This document shows positions 44,963 to 53,850 of a DNA stretch of 64,000 bases, in pieces. Under the pieces are notes generated by a model that had not been told where the DNA came from, searched no databases, and saw only the letters and a program-made list of their open reading frames with translations. The DNA lies in NCBI GenBank assembly GCA_900467745.1, contig UBQW01000058.1, positions 62,001-126,000 of the forward strand. Direction: 5' to 3'. Source of the stretch: Hyphomicrobiales bacterium. Its GTDB lineage: Bacteria; Pseudomonadota; Alphaproteobacteria; Rhizobiales; Rhizobiaceae. Positions within the stretch are counted from its first letter, which is position 1. Each line of letters begins with the position of its first letter. The position numbers and the translations under genes are program-made.

Positions 44963-44998
44963 AGCCCCCGATCATGGACCTGGGATCGGGGGCTTTCA
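44963..44998 (+). terminator. Rho-independent terminator after the porin gene
   Basis: An 11-bp perfect stem (AGCCCCCGATC at 44963-44973, GATCGGGGGCT at 44984-44994) with a 10-base loop, followed by TTT. It lies 22 bp after the porin stop; the opposite strand of the stem also lies after ccdA, so it may serve both converging genes. Confidence 0.85.
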
Positions 44999-45026
44999 CG
45001 TGCGCGTCACACAAGATCGGTGCGGA

Positions 45027-45776
45027 TCAGCCGATTTTCATCAGGATTGGAAAGGTCTGCTGGAACCAGATCGCGGCATCGCTGACGAAACCGAAGATGA
45101 AGGCGAGGCCGGTGAGGATCAGGAACACGCCCATGACTTTCTCCACCGTGCCGAGGTGGCGGCGGAAGCGCGTGAGGAAGCCCATGAAGGCGCCGGAAAA
45201 GCCAGCGGCGATCCAGAAGGGGATGGCAAGCCCCAGCGAATAGACGGCAAGCAGGCCGGCGCCCGAGCCGACGGTTTCACGCGAGGCGGCAACACCCAGG
45301 ATGGCGCCGAGCACCGGGCCGATGCACGGCGTCCAGCCGAAGGCAAAGGCTAGCCCCATCACATAGGCGCCCGTCAGCGTCGCCGGTTTGCCGCTCCCCT
45401 GGAAGCGTGCCTCTCGCGCCAGAACGCCGATGCGGAAGACACCGAGGAAGTTCAACCCCATGACGATGATGATCAGCCCGCCGATCTTGGAAAGAAGATC
45501 GAGATGCTGGCGCAGCGCCATGCCGATGCTCGATGCGCCGGCCCCGAGCGCCACGAAGACGGTGGCAAAGCCGAGCGTGAAGAACAGCGCCGAAAACAGC
45601 ACGCCGCGCCGTACGTCCGGCGCAACCGTGACCGCCCCGCCACCCCTGAACTGCTCGACCGATATGCCGGCCATGTAACAGAGATAGGGCGGCACCAGCG
45701 GCAGTACGCAAGGCGAGAGAAATGACAGGGCGCCGGCAAGCAAGGCACTCAACAGGGAAATATCGGCAATCGACAC
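45027..45776 (-). CDS. ccdA: Cytochrome c biogenesis protein CcdA (thiol-disulfide carrier)
   Basis: A 249-residue membrane protein with six helices that carries reducing equivalents across the membrane for cytochrome c maturation. The two reactive cysteines appear as SPCVLPLVPPYL near the N-terminus and GWTPCIGPVLG in the second half. The start is GTG 45776 with CCGGAGAA upstream; the frame runs on much further upstream without a plausible start. No partner thioredoxin-like gene is adjacent. Confidence 0.92.
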   Translation of the reverse strand: MSIADISLLSALLAGALSFLSPCVLPLVPPYLCYMAGISVEQFRGGGAVTVAPDVRRGVLFSALFFTLGFATVFVALGAGASSIGMALRQHLDLLSKIGGLIIIVMGLNFLGVFRIGVLAREARFQGSGKPATLTGAYVMGLAFAFGWTPCIGPVLGAILGVAASRETVGSGAGLLAVYSLGLAIPFWIAAGFSGAFMGFLTRFRRHLGTVEKVMGVFLILTGLAFIFGFVSDAAIWFQQTFPILMKIG

Positions 45777-45938
45777 GCGGTTCTCCGGCGCAGGGCATTC
45801 GAGCGCAGTCCTAGCGCAGCCGGTGGCCCGCCGCCAATCACCTTTTTGCGTCTCGCGTTTCAGGCATTCGGACAGTCCAATACAACCTGTGTTACCCGTG
45901 TTAATTGTCTGGCAATTCGGATGCCCTAATATACCCTC

Positions 45939-47744
45939 ATGCGGATCAGCGTCATCACCAACTGGGCCTACGGAGTGACGGTTGTTCTGACCGTGCTCTC
46001 GGGCTCTGCCTTCATCCTGTCTGCCACAAGTGCCACCCGCGAACGGATCGCGGTCGAGGAGCATCTGGCGCTGGACGATCTCGCCGACGATCTGGCGCTG
46101 GGCGCCGAAGAGCGCACCGATGAGGCGCGCCTCTATGTCATGCGCGACGACATCAGGCATCTCGATGCCTTCCAGGGCAAGGAAGGCGAGGAACGCCGGC
46201 GCGAACGCGCAATCAAAGGTGTCCGCGACTTGGGCGCCACGCCTATCGAGTTGCAGGCGCTTGAGGACGTGGAGAAAAGCGCCGACGTTCTCGACAAGAT
46301 CGAGGAAGAGGCGATCGCCGCGTATCGCCACGGCGATGAGGCGGGCGCCCGTCAGACCTTGTTCGGCCCGGAACACGACCGCCTGCAGACGGCGCTCCTC
46401 GCCGCTGTCACGCGCTTTCGCGATCTGGCGAATGCCCGCACCCAGTCGGTCATGCACGACACGCAGCTGCGCAGCGACTGGTGGGGCTTCATCGCCAAGA
46501 CGCTGCTGGCCATCACCGCGGCGCTGTTCCTGAGTGTCCTCTATTTCATCCTCAAGCGCCGCGTCGCCATGCCGTTGATGCGCATGACCGGTATCGTCAC
46601 GCGTCTGGCTAAGCAGGATTACGCGGTCGACGTGCCGCTCGATCGCCGCCGCGACGAGATCGGCGAGATGAACGAGGCCATCCACATCTTCCGCGAAAAT
46701 GGTCTGGAGCGCGATCGTCTGGACGCCGAGCGCCGTCGCGACCAGCAGACGAAGGATCTCATCCTGCAGATGATGCACCGCCTGCAGGCCTGTCAGGCGC
46801 AGGAGGAACTGGCCGAAGTCGTAGCACTTTTCGCTCCGCAGATATTCCCGGATCTCGCCGGCAACCTCTACATCATGAACGAAAGCCGCTCGACATTGTC
46901 ACGCATCTCCTCATGGCATGAGCCGCAGCGCTCCGAGCCTGTATTTCCGGCGACGGCCTGCTGGGGCCTCAGGCGCGGCCGGCCGCATGTAAGCTCGCAC
47001 GAGCACGGCGACATCAGCTGCCAGCATCTCGACCAGTCCGATACGATGGGGCTCTGCGTCCCGCTGACGGCGCAGGGCGATGTGGTCGGGCTGCTCTATT
47101 TCGAGGAGCGTCCGCAGGGCCATATGGAGGCCGAGGCATCGCGCCTCTATCTCGAGCTGATCGCCGAGAACATCGGCCTGGCCGCCGCCAACCTGCAGCT
47201 GCGCGACAAGCTCACCAACCTCTCCATTCGCGACGCGCTGACGGGCCTCTATAACAGGCGCTCGCTCGACGAGGACATGAACAATCATGCGCGCGATCGC
47301 GAACTGGAGCAGCTTAGCTGCATGATGGTCGATATAGATCATTTCAAGCGATTCAACGATGAATTCGGCCATGACGCCGGCGACGAGGTCATGCGCTACG
47401 TCGCGCAAACCATTCTCGACACGATCGGCGGCGCCGGCCGCGCCTACCGCTTCGGCGGCGAGGAATTCACCGTCCTGCTGCCTGATATAGGAGATGCGGA
47501 AGGATTCGAGATCGCCGAGCGCCTGCGCTCCAACATTCGCGGACTGGCGCTCTCGCATCGCGGCCGCATTCTCGGGCCGATTTCGGTATCGATCGGCGTC
47601 GGCTCGCTGTCGGAAGGCGCTGCTGTCTCAACATTGCTGACACGCGCCGACGCGGCATTGCTGCAAGCGAAGGCGGAGGGACGCAACAGGACGGTCATGG
47701 CCTCGGTGCTGATGCCGGACAGCAAGATGCGCGGCTCGGCCTGA
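45939..47744 (+). CDS. Membrane diguanylate cyclase (GGDEF) with HAMP and GAF
   Basis: A 601-residue c-di-GMP synthase. In order: a membrane helix near residues 10-30, a periplasmic helical domain of about 150 residues rich in Glu, Arg and Asp (four-helix-bundle type), a second membrane helix near 185-208, HAMP (about 208-262), a GAF-like domain, and the GGDEF domain with the active GGEEF at 506-510. There is no RxxD inhibitory site five residues before GGEEF, so product inhibition is probably absent. No EAL domain. Confidence 0.9.
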   Translation: MRISVITNWAYGVTVVLTVLSGSAFILSATSATRERIAVEEHLALDDLADDLALGAEERTDEARLYVMRDDIRHLDAFQGKEGEERRRERAIKGVRDLGATPIELQALEDVEKSADVLDKIEEEAIAAYRHGDEAGARQTLFGPEHDRLQTALLAAVTRFRDLANARTQSVMHDTQLRSDWWGFIAKTLLAITAALFLSVLYFILKRRVAMPLMRMTGIVTRLAKQDYAVDVPLDRRRDEIGEMNEAIHIFRENGLERDRLDAERRRDQQTKDLILQMMHRLQACQAQEELAEVVALFAPQIFPDLAGNLYIMNESRSTLSRISSWHEPQRSEPVFPATACWGLRRGRPHVSSHEHGDISCQHLDQSDTMGLCVPLTAQGDVVGLLYFEERPQGHMEAEASRLYLELIAENIGLAAANLQLRDKLTNLSIRDALTGLYNRRSLDEDMNNHARDRELEQLSCMMVDIDHFKRFNDEFGHDAGDEVMRYVAQTILDTIGGAGRAYRFGGEEFTVLLPDIGDAEGFEIAERLRSNIRGLALSHRGRILGPISVSIGVGSLSEGAAVSTLLTRADAALLQAKAEGRNRTVMASVLMPDSKMRGSA

Positions 47745-47760
47745 AAGACGAGGCAATCGC

Positions 47761-48090
47761 TTATTTCTGCGTCGATCCCAGCCGCACCAGCACCTCATCA
47801 GGAATGTCGTAGCGCTGGATAACGTCGCGGGTGTTGCGCAGACCGCAGATTTCACGCTGAACGAACAAATCCCAGACAGCATCCGCTGCCTTGCGGAGGC
47901 GCGCATCGCGCTCGTCCCGACCGTGGCGCGCGGGATCCCACGCGTTAAGCTCTGCCAAGGCGGCCTCAGCCTTCAACCCGCTACGCCCCAACGAACTGGC
48001 GCGCTCCGCTCTTAATTCGTATTCGAGAACATTGAACCCGCTCTCGACCGAGAAGGGCTGCCTCAGCGATTGCGGCGGACGAACGGTCAT
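47761..48090 (-). CDS. Conserved hypothetical protein, DUF6665-like
   Basis: A 109-residue soluble protein, mostly helical (ALAELNAWD ... LRKAADAVWDLFVQREICGLRNTRDVIQRYDIP). The N-terminal SLRQPFSVESGFNVLEYELRAERASSLGRSG and the overall layout resemble proteins grouped as DUF6665 in rhizobia. Its role is unknown. ATG 48090 is preferred over ATG 48096 because GAGGGT is then at a normal distance. It converges on the diguanylate cyclase gene without a visible terminator. Confidence 0.6.
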   Translation of the reverse strand: MTVRPPQSLRQPFSVESGFNVLEYELRAERASSLGRSGLKAEAALAELNAWDPARHGRDERDARLRKAADAVWDLFVQREICGLRNTRDVIQRYDIPDEVLVRLGSTQK

Positions 48091-48272
48091 GACCATACCC
48101 TCATGCTCGCGCTCACCTATACTGTGGGCGAGCGTAGCTTGTTTGGCGAATACGGTGACAACGTAGGGGTGATCGGCTTGCCGGTAAAGACAGCCGCCGA
48201 GGCAATCGAGATGCCCCTGCCGAGAAGCTGATCTTCGGAGTGATGGTGATAACCGAGCCGCAACGAGCCGCC

Positions 48273-48434
48273 TTACTTGGCGGCAGCGTTGCCAACCCGG
48301 TTGCCCGCATTCTGCGTCGCGTCAACGGTGTTGGCCGCATCCTTGCCCATGCCGCGGATCGTATTGCCGCAGGAGCTGAGGGCCAGCATGACGCAAAGAG
48401 CAGCGGCGATCTTCGTGGTGATGGAGGAAGTCAT
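48273..48434 (-). CDS. Entericidin-like small lipoprotein
   Basis: A 53-residue lipoprotein precursor. The signal peptide ITTKIAAALCVMLALSSC ends in a lipobox (LSSC), and the mature part is a Gly/Asn/Asp-rich peptide (GNTIRGMGKDAANTVDATQNAGNRVGNAAAK) typical of the entericidin A/B family. In E. coli entericidins form an antitoxin/toxin lipoprotein pair; only one member is seen here. ATG 48434 on the minus strand. Confidence 0.8.
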   Translation of the reverse strand: MTSSITTKIAAALCVMLALSSCGNTIRGMGKDAANTVDATQNAGNRVGNAAAK

Positions 48435-48521
48435 GTCACAATCCTTTTCGTGGAACCTGTGACACAACGCATGGACCGGCAGCTGGTTGCATTCCATTGC
48501 CGTTCACGCATCCTTACCGCT

Positions 48522-48788
48522 CTATGGCTGCTCGCGCATTCCAGGCGTCGCTTCCCGCTCGTCGGCATCTTCCAGATCCGTCTTCACGATGAAGGCATCG
48601 GTATGCTGTCTTGCCGCTTCCCTAAGCGCCTCGAGGTTCGGCACATCATCACCCTCGATCTGGTCGCCGCCATGGTTGATCTCATGCTCGGCCTGCGACC
48701 AATGCTCCTCGTGCCGTCCCTCGGGTTTGCCTTCGCGCTCCCAGATGGCATGGGCGCGGTCGCGGATATCTTTTTCACGGTCTGACAT
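48522..48788 (-). CDS. DUF2934 domain protein
   Basis: An 88-residue, highly charged protein. DREKDIRDRAHAIWEREGKPEGRHEEHWSQAEHE is the DUF2934 signature, common in several copies per rhizobial genome and of unknown function. The rest is acidic and rich in His and Gly. ATG 48788 follows CGGAGAACATC. No membrane segment. A hairpin (ACGGGCA 48880-48886, TGCCCGT 48892-48898) lies between it and the tRNA gene. Confidence 0.8.
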   Translation of the reverse strand: MSDREKDIRDRAHAIWEREGKPEGRHEEHWSQAEHEINHGGDQIEGDDVPNLEALREAARQHTDAFIVKTDLEDADEREATPGMREQP

Positions 48789-48954
48789 GATGTTCTCCGA
48801 TGTTTTCCATCGCTAGAACTGGCGGCAGCATCAAATGTTCCGCATACGGCTGGGGAACCGGAAAATATAATCCCGGCTGACGGGCAGGTAATGCCCGTGG
48901 GACTTTCGATCCGTCCCAAAAGTCCGATGGCAATCTGCTAACTAATTGATTTAA

Positions 48955-49030
48955 TGGTGAGAGCGATGGGGCTCGAACCCATGACCTACTGATTAAAAGT
49001 CAGTTGCTCTACCAGCTGAGCTACGCTCTC
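48955..49030 (-). tRNA. tRNA-Lys (anticodon TTT)
   Basis: The reverse strand folds into a standard cloverleaf: acceptor GAGAGCG with CGCTCTC, D-stem GCTC/GAGC, anticodon stem ACTGA/TCAGT with loop CTTTTAA (anticodon TTT), T-stem ATGGG/CCCAT with loop TTCGAGC, discriminator A and an encoded CCA at 48955-48957. All stems pair without mismatch, so the gene looks functional. Confidence 0.97.
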
Positions 49031-49398
49031 CCGTGCTCCGAAGCATCCCTCTAGGACCCCCGGCTGGAAGTGCGCGGAACATATGCAGACGACCCATTGC
49101 GGTCAACTGAAAAATCCACCTTTCCTGTGCATTAGGCACATTTCTTGCGAGAGATCGCGAAGCAGGCGGGGCAACACAGCGGGAGGGCCTGCGGCTTACG
49201 GATTGGCGATGGCAAGTGGGGGGCTAGCGATTAAGACTGTCGCCTATTGTCGATGCCCGAGGCCGAACGAGCGCATCAAATGCACGAGCAGCAATAAAGT
49301 TCCCGAAAAATATTTAGGAAAATCAATCGGTTCAATCGCTTTCGCGGCTTAACAAATCGATCCCTGGCCCTAAATCTCACTTATAGAAGGAGATGACC
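49031..49398. other. Gap between tRNA-Lys and a small gene
   Basis: No convincing gene seen in these 368 bases. An 89-codon open frame at 49083-49352 lacks a good ribosome site and family resemblance. TGCGGTCAACT at 49098-49108 recurs at 49742-49752 in direct orientation, once on each side of the small gene at 49399. The stretch before 49390 probably holds that gene's promoter. Confidence 0.5.
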
Positions 49399-49605
49399 AT
49401 GACCAACGTGATCGAACACACCAATAGCCGCAAGGTGCTGCGTGGCCGTGCCTATAGCCTAACGGAATTCTCGCGCAAATACAGGCTCGGCTACGATGAA
49501 GCCGTTCGCCTGTTCGAAAAATTCGGCCCCTCCGCCACCGAGCTTGACCTACTGATGGCTGCCAAGCGCCGTCCGCCCGTCTCGCTGGAATCACTTGGCG
49601 CCTGA
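49399..49605 (+). CDS. Small conserved-looking protein of unknown function
   Basis: A 68-residue protein with a possible helix-turn-helix-like segment (AYSLTEFSRKYRLGYDEAVRLFEKFGPSATELDLLM), vaguely like DUF3606 proteins. ATG 49399 is preferred to ATG 49393 because AAGGAG (49387-49392) is then six bases away. It stands alone between tRNA-Lys and the macA-like gene. The function is not recognised; a small DNA-binding or adaptor role is possible. Confidence 0.6.
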   Translation: MTNVIEHTNSRKVLRGRAYSLTEFSRKYRLGYDEAVRLFEKFGPSATELDLLMAAKRRPPVSLESLGA

Positions 49606-49832
49606 CAGGCGCCATCCACGCTCGTGGGCAGAATCACGCGGACCATCAGCGTTCGCGGGCAGTGATGTGCGACTTCACTCCGCGACAAACTCGAGTTTCA
49701 TTACCAAGATTTCATTTCCATTTGACGTTGCTGCGTGCCAATGCGGTCAACTTGCTAATCCTGCGTTCAGCTTCAGATCGTTATTCCCGAAGCTGACAGT
49801 CGTATTGGCTGTATCTGACCGAGGCTGCCCGC

Positions 49833-51146
49833 ATGAACGATATGACAACGCCCAATAAACCCCAGAGCACGAAGCCCCAGAGCACGGCAACCGCCGATCT
49901 CGCCTCTGTCCTTGCCGCCTCTCAGCAGAAGCAGAAGGGCCGCTGGTGGAAGCGTTCGTTGGTGTCGCTCGTCGTGATAGCGGCGCTTGGGGGCGGATTC
50001 TATCTGTATTCGCGCCAGGGCGGCAGCGAGGTGAGCTACACCACGCAGCCGGTCAAGAACGGCGACCTGACCGTGCTTGTGACAGCCACCGGATCGGTGC
50101 AGCCGACCGAGCAGGTCGATATATCGAGCGAACTCTCCGGCACCGTGCGCGATGTCAATGTCGACTATAACAGCGAGGTGAAGGCCGGTGACGTGCTCGC
50201 GGTGCTCGACACCATCAAGGTCGAGGCCGACGTCAAGAGCACGCAGGCGAAGCTCGATTCGGCGAAGGCGAACGTCGTCAAGGCGACGGCCGATCTGGAA
50301 TCGGCCAAGAGTTCCTACGATCGCTACCGCAACCTCGTCCAAAGCAATGTGACAACCCAACAGAGCCTCGAGGACGCGCGCTACAAGTACGATTCGGCCG
50401 TCGCCACCAAGGAGATCAACGAAGCGGCGGTGCTCTCGGCGGAAGCCGATCTGCAGCTCGCCCAGGTCAACCTCACCAAGTCCAAGATCGTTTCGCCGAT
50501 CGACGGCGTCATCCTCACGCGCTCGGTCGATCCGGGCGCGACGGTCGCGGCTTCGCTCTCGGCGCCGGTTCTCTTCGTCATCGGCGGCGACCTCAGGCAG
50601 ATGGAGTTGCAGGTCGATGTCGATGAGGCCGATGTCGGCCAGATCGCGGTTGGTCAGAAAGCGACCTTCACGGTCGACGCTTATCCCGATCGGACATTTC
50701 CGGCCGAGATCAAGCAGATCCGCTTTGCCTCGGAGACGACAAACAACGTCGTCACCTACAAGGCCATCCTCTCCGTCGACAATGCCGATCTGCTGTTGCG
50801 CCCGGGCATGACAGCGACCGCCGACGTCACCGTGGAAGCGGTCAAGAGCACGCTGATGGTGCCGAACGCCGCCTTGCGTTACGCGCCGCCGGCCACGGAA
50901 ACCAGGCGCAACCGAGGCCTGTTCGGCATGTTCGCTCCGCCACGCATGGGCCCTCGCGGCGGCAATCAGGGCGGCGGCGAGACCCTGAGCGGTGCCAAGC
51001 GTCGGGTCTGGGTGCTGAAATCCGGCAAGCCATCGCCTGTCGTCATCCAGGTCGGCTCCTCCGATGGGCAGTTCACCCAGGTGGTATCAGGCGATCTCAA
51101 GGAAAGCGAAGCGATCATCACCGATTCGACCGAGCGGTCGAGATAG
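49833..51146 (+). CDS. MacA-like periplasmic adaptor of an efflux ABC transporter
   Basis: A 437-residue membrane-fusion protein. It has an N-terminal anchor helix (RSLVSLVVIAALGGGFYLYSRQ region, about 45-65), a biotinyl-lipoyl-like half (VTATGSVQPTEQVDISSELSGTVRDV), a long coiled coil around residues 120-215, and a beta-barrel part. A Gly/Arg-rich loop near 370-390 (MFAPPRMGPRGGNQGGG) is unusual. It is followed by the matching ATPase and permease, so it forms a MacAB-type exporter; the substrate is unknown. Confidence 0.9.
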   Translation: MNDMTTPNKPQSTKPQSTATADLASVLAASQQKQKGRWWKRSLVSLVVIAALGGGFYLYSRQGGSEVSYTTQPVKNGDLTVLVTATGSVQPTEQVDISSELSGTVRDVNVDYNSEVKAGDVLAVLDTIKVEADVKSTQAKLDSAKANVVKATADLESAKSSYDRYRNLVQSNVTTQQSLEDARYKYDSAVATKEINEAAVLSAEADLQLAQVNLTKSKIVSPIDGVILTRSVDPGATVAASLSAPVLFVIGGDLRQMELQVDVDEADVGQIAVGQKATFTVDAYPDRTFPAEIKQIRFASETTNNVVTYKAILSVDNADLLLRPGMTATADVTVEAVKSTLMVPNAALRYAPPATETRRNRGLFGMFAPPRMGPRGGNQGGGETLSGAKRRVWVLKSGKPSPVVIQVGSSDGQFTQVVSGDLKESEAIITDSTERSR

Positions 51147-51156
51147 CAGGCGTATT

Positions 51157-51876
51157 ATGACAACGCCGCCTCTCATCGAGTTCAGCAAGGTGTCGAAGAT
51201 CTACGGTCGCGGCGAAGCCTCGATCCGTGCGCTCGATCATGTCGATCTCGCGATCCGCGAGCATGAATTCGTCGCGATCATGGGACCATCGGGGTCCGGC
51301 AAGTCCACGGCCATGAACATTCTCGGCTGCCTCGATGTGCCGAGCGCCGGCGACTATCTGTTCCAGGGCATTTCGACCACCGGTTTCGATCGCGCGCAAT
51401 TGACGATGCTGCGCCGTCACATGCTGGGCTTCGTCTTCCAGGGCTTCAACCTTCTGCCGCGCACGTCGGCGGTCGAGAATGTCGAGCTGCCGCTGATCTA
51501 TCGGGGCATGCCGGCGGCCGAGCGGCATCGTCTGGCGAAGGAAGCGCTTGGCCTCGTTGGCCTTGGCGGCCGCGAGAATCACAAGACGCAGGAGCTGTCC
51601 GGCGGCCAGCAGCAGCGCGTCGCCATCGCCCGCGCCATCGTCACGCAGCCGTCCCTGCTTCTGGCCGACGAACCGACGGGCAATCTCGACACCAAGACCA
51701 GCATCGAAATCATGGACCTGATGACGCGGCTGAACCGCGAGCAGGGCATTACCATCGTCATGGTCACGCACGAGCCTGATATCGCGGCCTATGCACAGCG
51801 GCTGCTGCGCTTCGTCGATGGAAAGCTGGAAGCGGAAACGGTGCATCAGGGAAGGGCGGGTCATCATGTTTCTTGA
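51157..51876 (+). CDS. ABC exporter ATPase (MacB/LolD type)
   Basis: A 239-residue ATPase with Walker A GPSGSGKST, signature LSGGQQQRVAIARAI, Walker B LLLADEPTGNLD and H-loop VTHEPDIA. ATG 51157 follows the adaptor stop by ten bases. In MacB of E. coli the ATPase and permease are one chain; here they are split into two genes, as in many alphaproteobacteria. It overlaps the permease gene by 11 bases. Confidence 0.92.
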   Translation: MTTPPLIEFSKVSKIYGRGEASIRALDHVDLAIREHEFVAIMGPSGSGKSTAMNILGCLDVPSAGDYLFQGISTTGFDRAQLTMLRRHMLGFVFQGFNLLPRTSAVENVELPLIYRGMPAAERHRLAKEALGLVGLGGRENHKTQELSGGQQQRVAIARAIVTQPSLLLADEPTGNLDTKTSIEIMDLMTRLNREQGITIVMVTHEPDIAAYAQRLLRFVDGKLEAETVHQGRAGHHVS

Positions 51877-53074
51877 GACAGTCAAGCTCGCGCTTCGCGC
51901 CATCAGCCGTAACATGCTGCGCTCGTTCCTCACTGTTCTCGGCGTTGTTATCGGCGTCGCCGCCGTCATCGCGCTGGTCACGATCGGCAACGGCACCACG
52001 GCGCAGGTCACGTCAGAGCTGTCGCGACTCGGCACCAACATGCTGTTTGCCCGCCCCGGACAGTTCGGCCCAGGCCGCGCAAGCTCCGAGGCACGGCGCT
52101 TCACCGTGGCCGATGTCGACGCCATCAGCGAGCAGGTGAGCGGGCTGAGGGCCGTGGCGCCGCTCAACCAGACCACTGCGACCGTCATCTATGGTGGACA
52201 GAGCCACTCGACGACGGTGATGGGCACGACCAACGACTATTTCACCGCGCAGGATTGGGATATCGCCTCCGGCCGTACCTTTGACGCCGCCGAAGAGCGC
52301 GGCCGCGCGCGCTGCATTCTCGGCGAGACTGTCCGCTCGCAGCTCTTCGGGTCCGCCGATCCGATCGGCCAGCAGGTGCGCGTCGGCAAGGTCTCCTGCG
52401 GCGTCATCGGCGTTCTGGCCAAACGCGGGCAATCCGGCATGGGCACCGACCAGGACGATGTCGTCATCGTGCCGATCAAGGTCTACCAGCGCCGCATCGG
52501 CGGCAAGGCCAACGCCAATGTCTCGATGATCCTCATCTCGGCGCGCGATGGCGTTGCCACATCCAAGGTCCAGTCGGACACGGAAAACCTGCTGCGCGAA
52601 CGCCGCAAGATCATTCCCGGCCGCGAAGACGATTTCAACGTCAACGACATGACCCAGATCGCAGCCGCGATGACCGGAACGACGACGCTGCTCACCAGCC
52701 TGCTTGGCGCGGTGGCCGCGATCAGCCTGCTCGTGGGCGGCATCGGCATCATGAATATCATGCTCGTCTCGGTTACCGAGCGCACACGTGAAATCGGTAT
52801 CCGTCTGGCGATTGGCGCGCTGGAGCGACAGGTGTTGATGCAGTTCCTTGTCGAGGCGGTGGCGCTGTCGATATTCGGTGGCATGAGCGGCATACTGCTC
52901 GGGCTGGGCCTCGGCTTCGGCGCCGTATCGCTACTCAAGGTGCCGTTCGTGGTGAGCCCGACGATGATCATTGTCGCCTTCGCCTTTTCTGCCGCGATCG
53001 GCATGATCTTCGGCTATTTCCCGGCAAGGCGGGCAGCCCAGCTCAATCCGATCGATGCGCTGAGGCACGAGTAA
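51866..53074 (+). CDS. ABC exporter permease (MacB/FtsX type)
   Basis: A 402-residue inner-membrane protein of the MacB_PCD/FtsX fold: one N-terminal helix (MLRSFLTVLGVVIGVAAVIALVTIG), a large periplasmic domain (about 50-270), then three helices (ISLLVGGIGIMNIMLVSV, LFGGMSGILLGLGLGFG and IIVAFAFSAAIGMIFGYFPA) ending with ARRAAQLNPIDALRHE, the family tail. It forms the exporter with the two preceding genes. ATG 51866 is inside the ATPase gene. Confidence 0.92.
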   Translation: MFLETVKLALRAISRNMLRSFLTVLGVVIGVAAVIALVTIGNGTTAQVTSELSRLGTNMLFARPGQFGPGRASSEARRFTVADVDAISEQVSGLRAVAPLNQTTATVIYGGQSHSTTVMGTTNDYFTAQDWDIASGRTFDAAEERGRARCILGETVRSQLFGSADPIGQQVRVGKVSCGVIGVLAKRGQSGMGTDQDDVVIVPIKVYQRRIGGKANANVSMILISARDGVATSKVQSDTENLLRERRKIIPGREDDFNVNDMTQIAAAMTGTTTLLTSLLGAVAAISLLVGGIGIMNIMLVSVTERTREIGIRLAIGALERQVLMQFLVEAVALSIFGGMSGILLGLGLGFGAVSLLKVPFVVSPTMIIVAFAFSAAIGMIFGYFPARRAAQLNPIDALRHE

Positions 53075-53106
53075 GCCGCTGCAAAATAACGGCTCTCCCT
53101 TCGGTC

Positions 53107-53163
53107 TAATATATCATGGCAACCTGCCATTGAATCCGTTAACGCGGGGCTTATGATATATCA
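53107..53163. promoter_or_regulatory. Pair of operator-like palindromes upstream of the GntR gene
   Basis: TGATATATCA at 53154-53163 is a perfect 10-bp palindrome and TAATATATCA at 53107-53116 differs from it at one position. They are 47 bp centre to centre and lie 20 and 67 bp before the GntR-family gene. FCD-type GntR regulators bind short palindromes of this sort, so autoregulation is likely, though not shown. Confidence 0.6.
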
Positions 53164-53183
53164 GGTCGAATCACGGATCCGCG

Positions 53184-53801
53184 ATGCCGAACTCTTCACA
53201 GAGCCATCTTGCCTATCTGGCGCTGGAACATGCCATCGTGACCTTGGCGTTGGCGCCTGGTGCGCTCGTCAATGAAAAGCAGCTGATCGATCTCTCCGGG
53301 CACGGCCGCACGCCGGTGCGCGAGGCGATCCAGAAGCTGGCCTGGCAGGGGTTGATCGTGGTGAAGCCGCGCGTCGGCCTGCAGATCGCCGAGATCAAGC
53401 CGACCGACCACGCCCATGTCATGCAGGTTCGCCGCGAGCTTGAGCCGATCGCCGCCGCACTCGTTGCCGAACAGGCGACCGACGGACAGCGTAACCAGCT
53501 TGTCGAGTGCGCGCGCGCCATGAACGACTGCGCCGTCAGCGGCGATCTCGCGGGCTTCTTCGCAGCCGACAAGGCATTCGACGAAATTCTCGAAGAATCC
53601 TGTCCGAATGCCTTCATCACCTCGGCGCTCGGACCGGTGCAGACCCATTCGCGCCGCCTCTGGTATTCGAAGGCGAGCCCCGAGCGCATGGATCGCTCGA
53701 TTTCGCTGCACGTTGCCGTTATCCGCGCGATCCAGCAGGGCAAGGCGACTGAAGCACGCAAGGCGATGACGACGCTGATCGATTATCTCGGCCAGAAATG
53801 A
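53184..53801 (+). CDS. GntR-family transcriptional regulator (FCD type)
   Basis: A 205-residue regulator. The winged helix-turn-helix is at the N-terminus (LGALVNEKQL IDLSGHGRTPVREAIQKLAWQGLI in outline), followed by an FCD effector domain with the metal-binding His and Asp pattern (residues about 75-200; ADKAFDEIL and LHVAVIRAIQ). Such regulators sense organic acids or related metabolites. ATG 53184 fits. It stands alone, with the converging fpr terminator just downstream. Confidence 0.85.
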   Translation: MPNSSQSHLAYLALEHAIVTLALAPGALVNEKQLIDLSGHGRTPVREAIQKLAWQGLIVVKPRVGLQIAEIKPTDHAHVMQVRRELEPIAAALVAEQATDGQRNQLVECARAMNDCAVSGDLAGFFAADKAFDEILEESCPNAFITSALGPVQTHSRRLWYSKASPERMDRSISLHVAVIRAIQQGKATEARKAMTTLIDYLGQK

Positions 53802-53824
53802 AAACGGCCCCGTTTCCGGAGCCG
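53801..53824 (-). terminator. Rho-independent terminator serving fpr
   Basis: On the minus strand CGGCTCCG pairs with CGGGGCCG (one mismatch) around a GAAA loop and is followed by TTTT. It lies 27 bp after the fpr stop and immediately after the converging GntR stop. Confidence 0.7.
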
Positions 53825-53850
53825 CTGTTCTAAGCATTTGAGATAGGCAA

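Noticed and set aside
49083..49352. An 89-codon open frame
   Set aside because: No ribosome site, no family resemblance and a basic, Cys- and Arg-rich product typical of chance frames.
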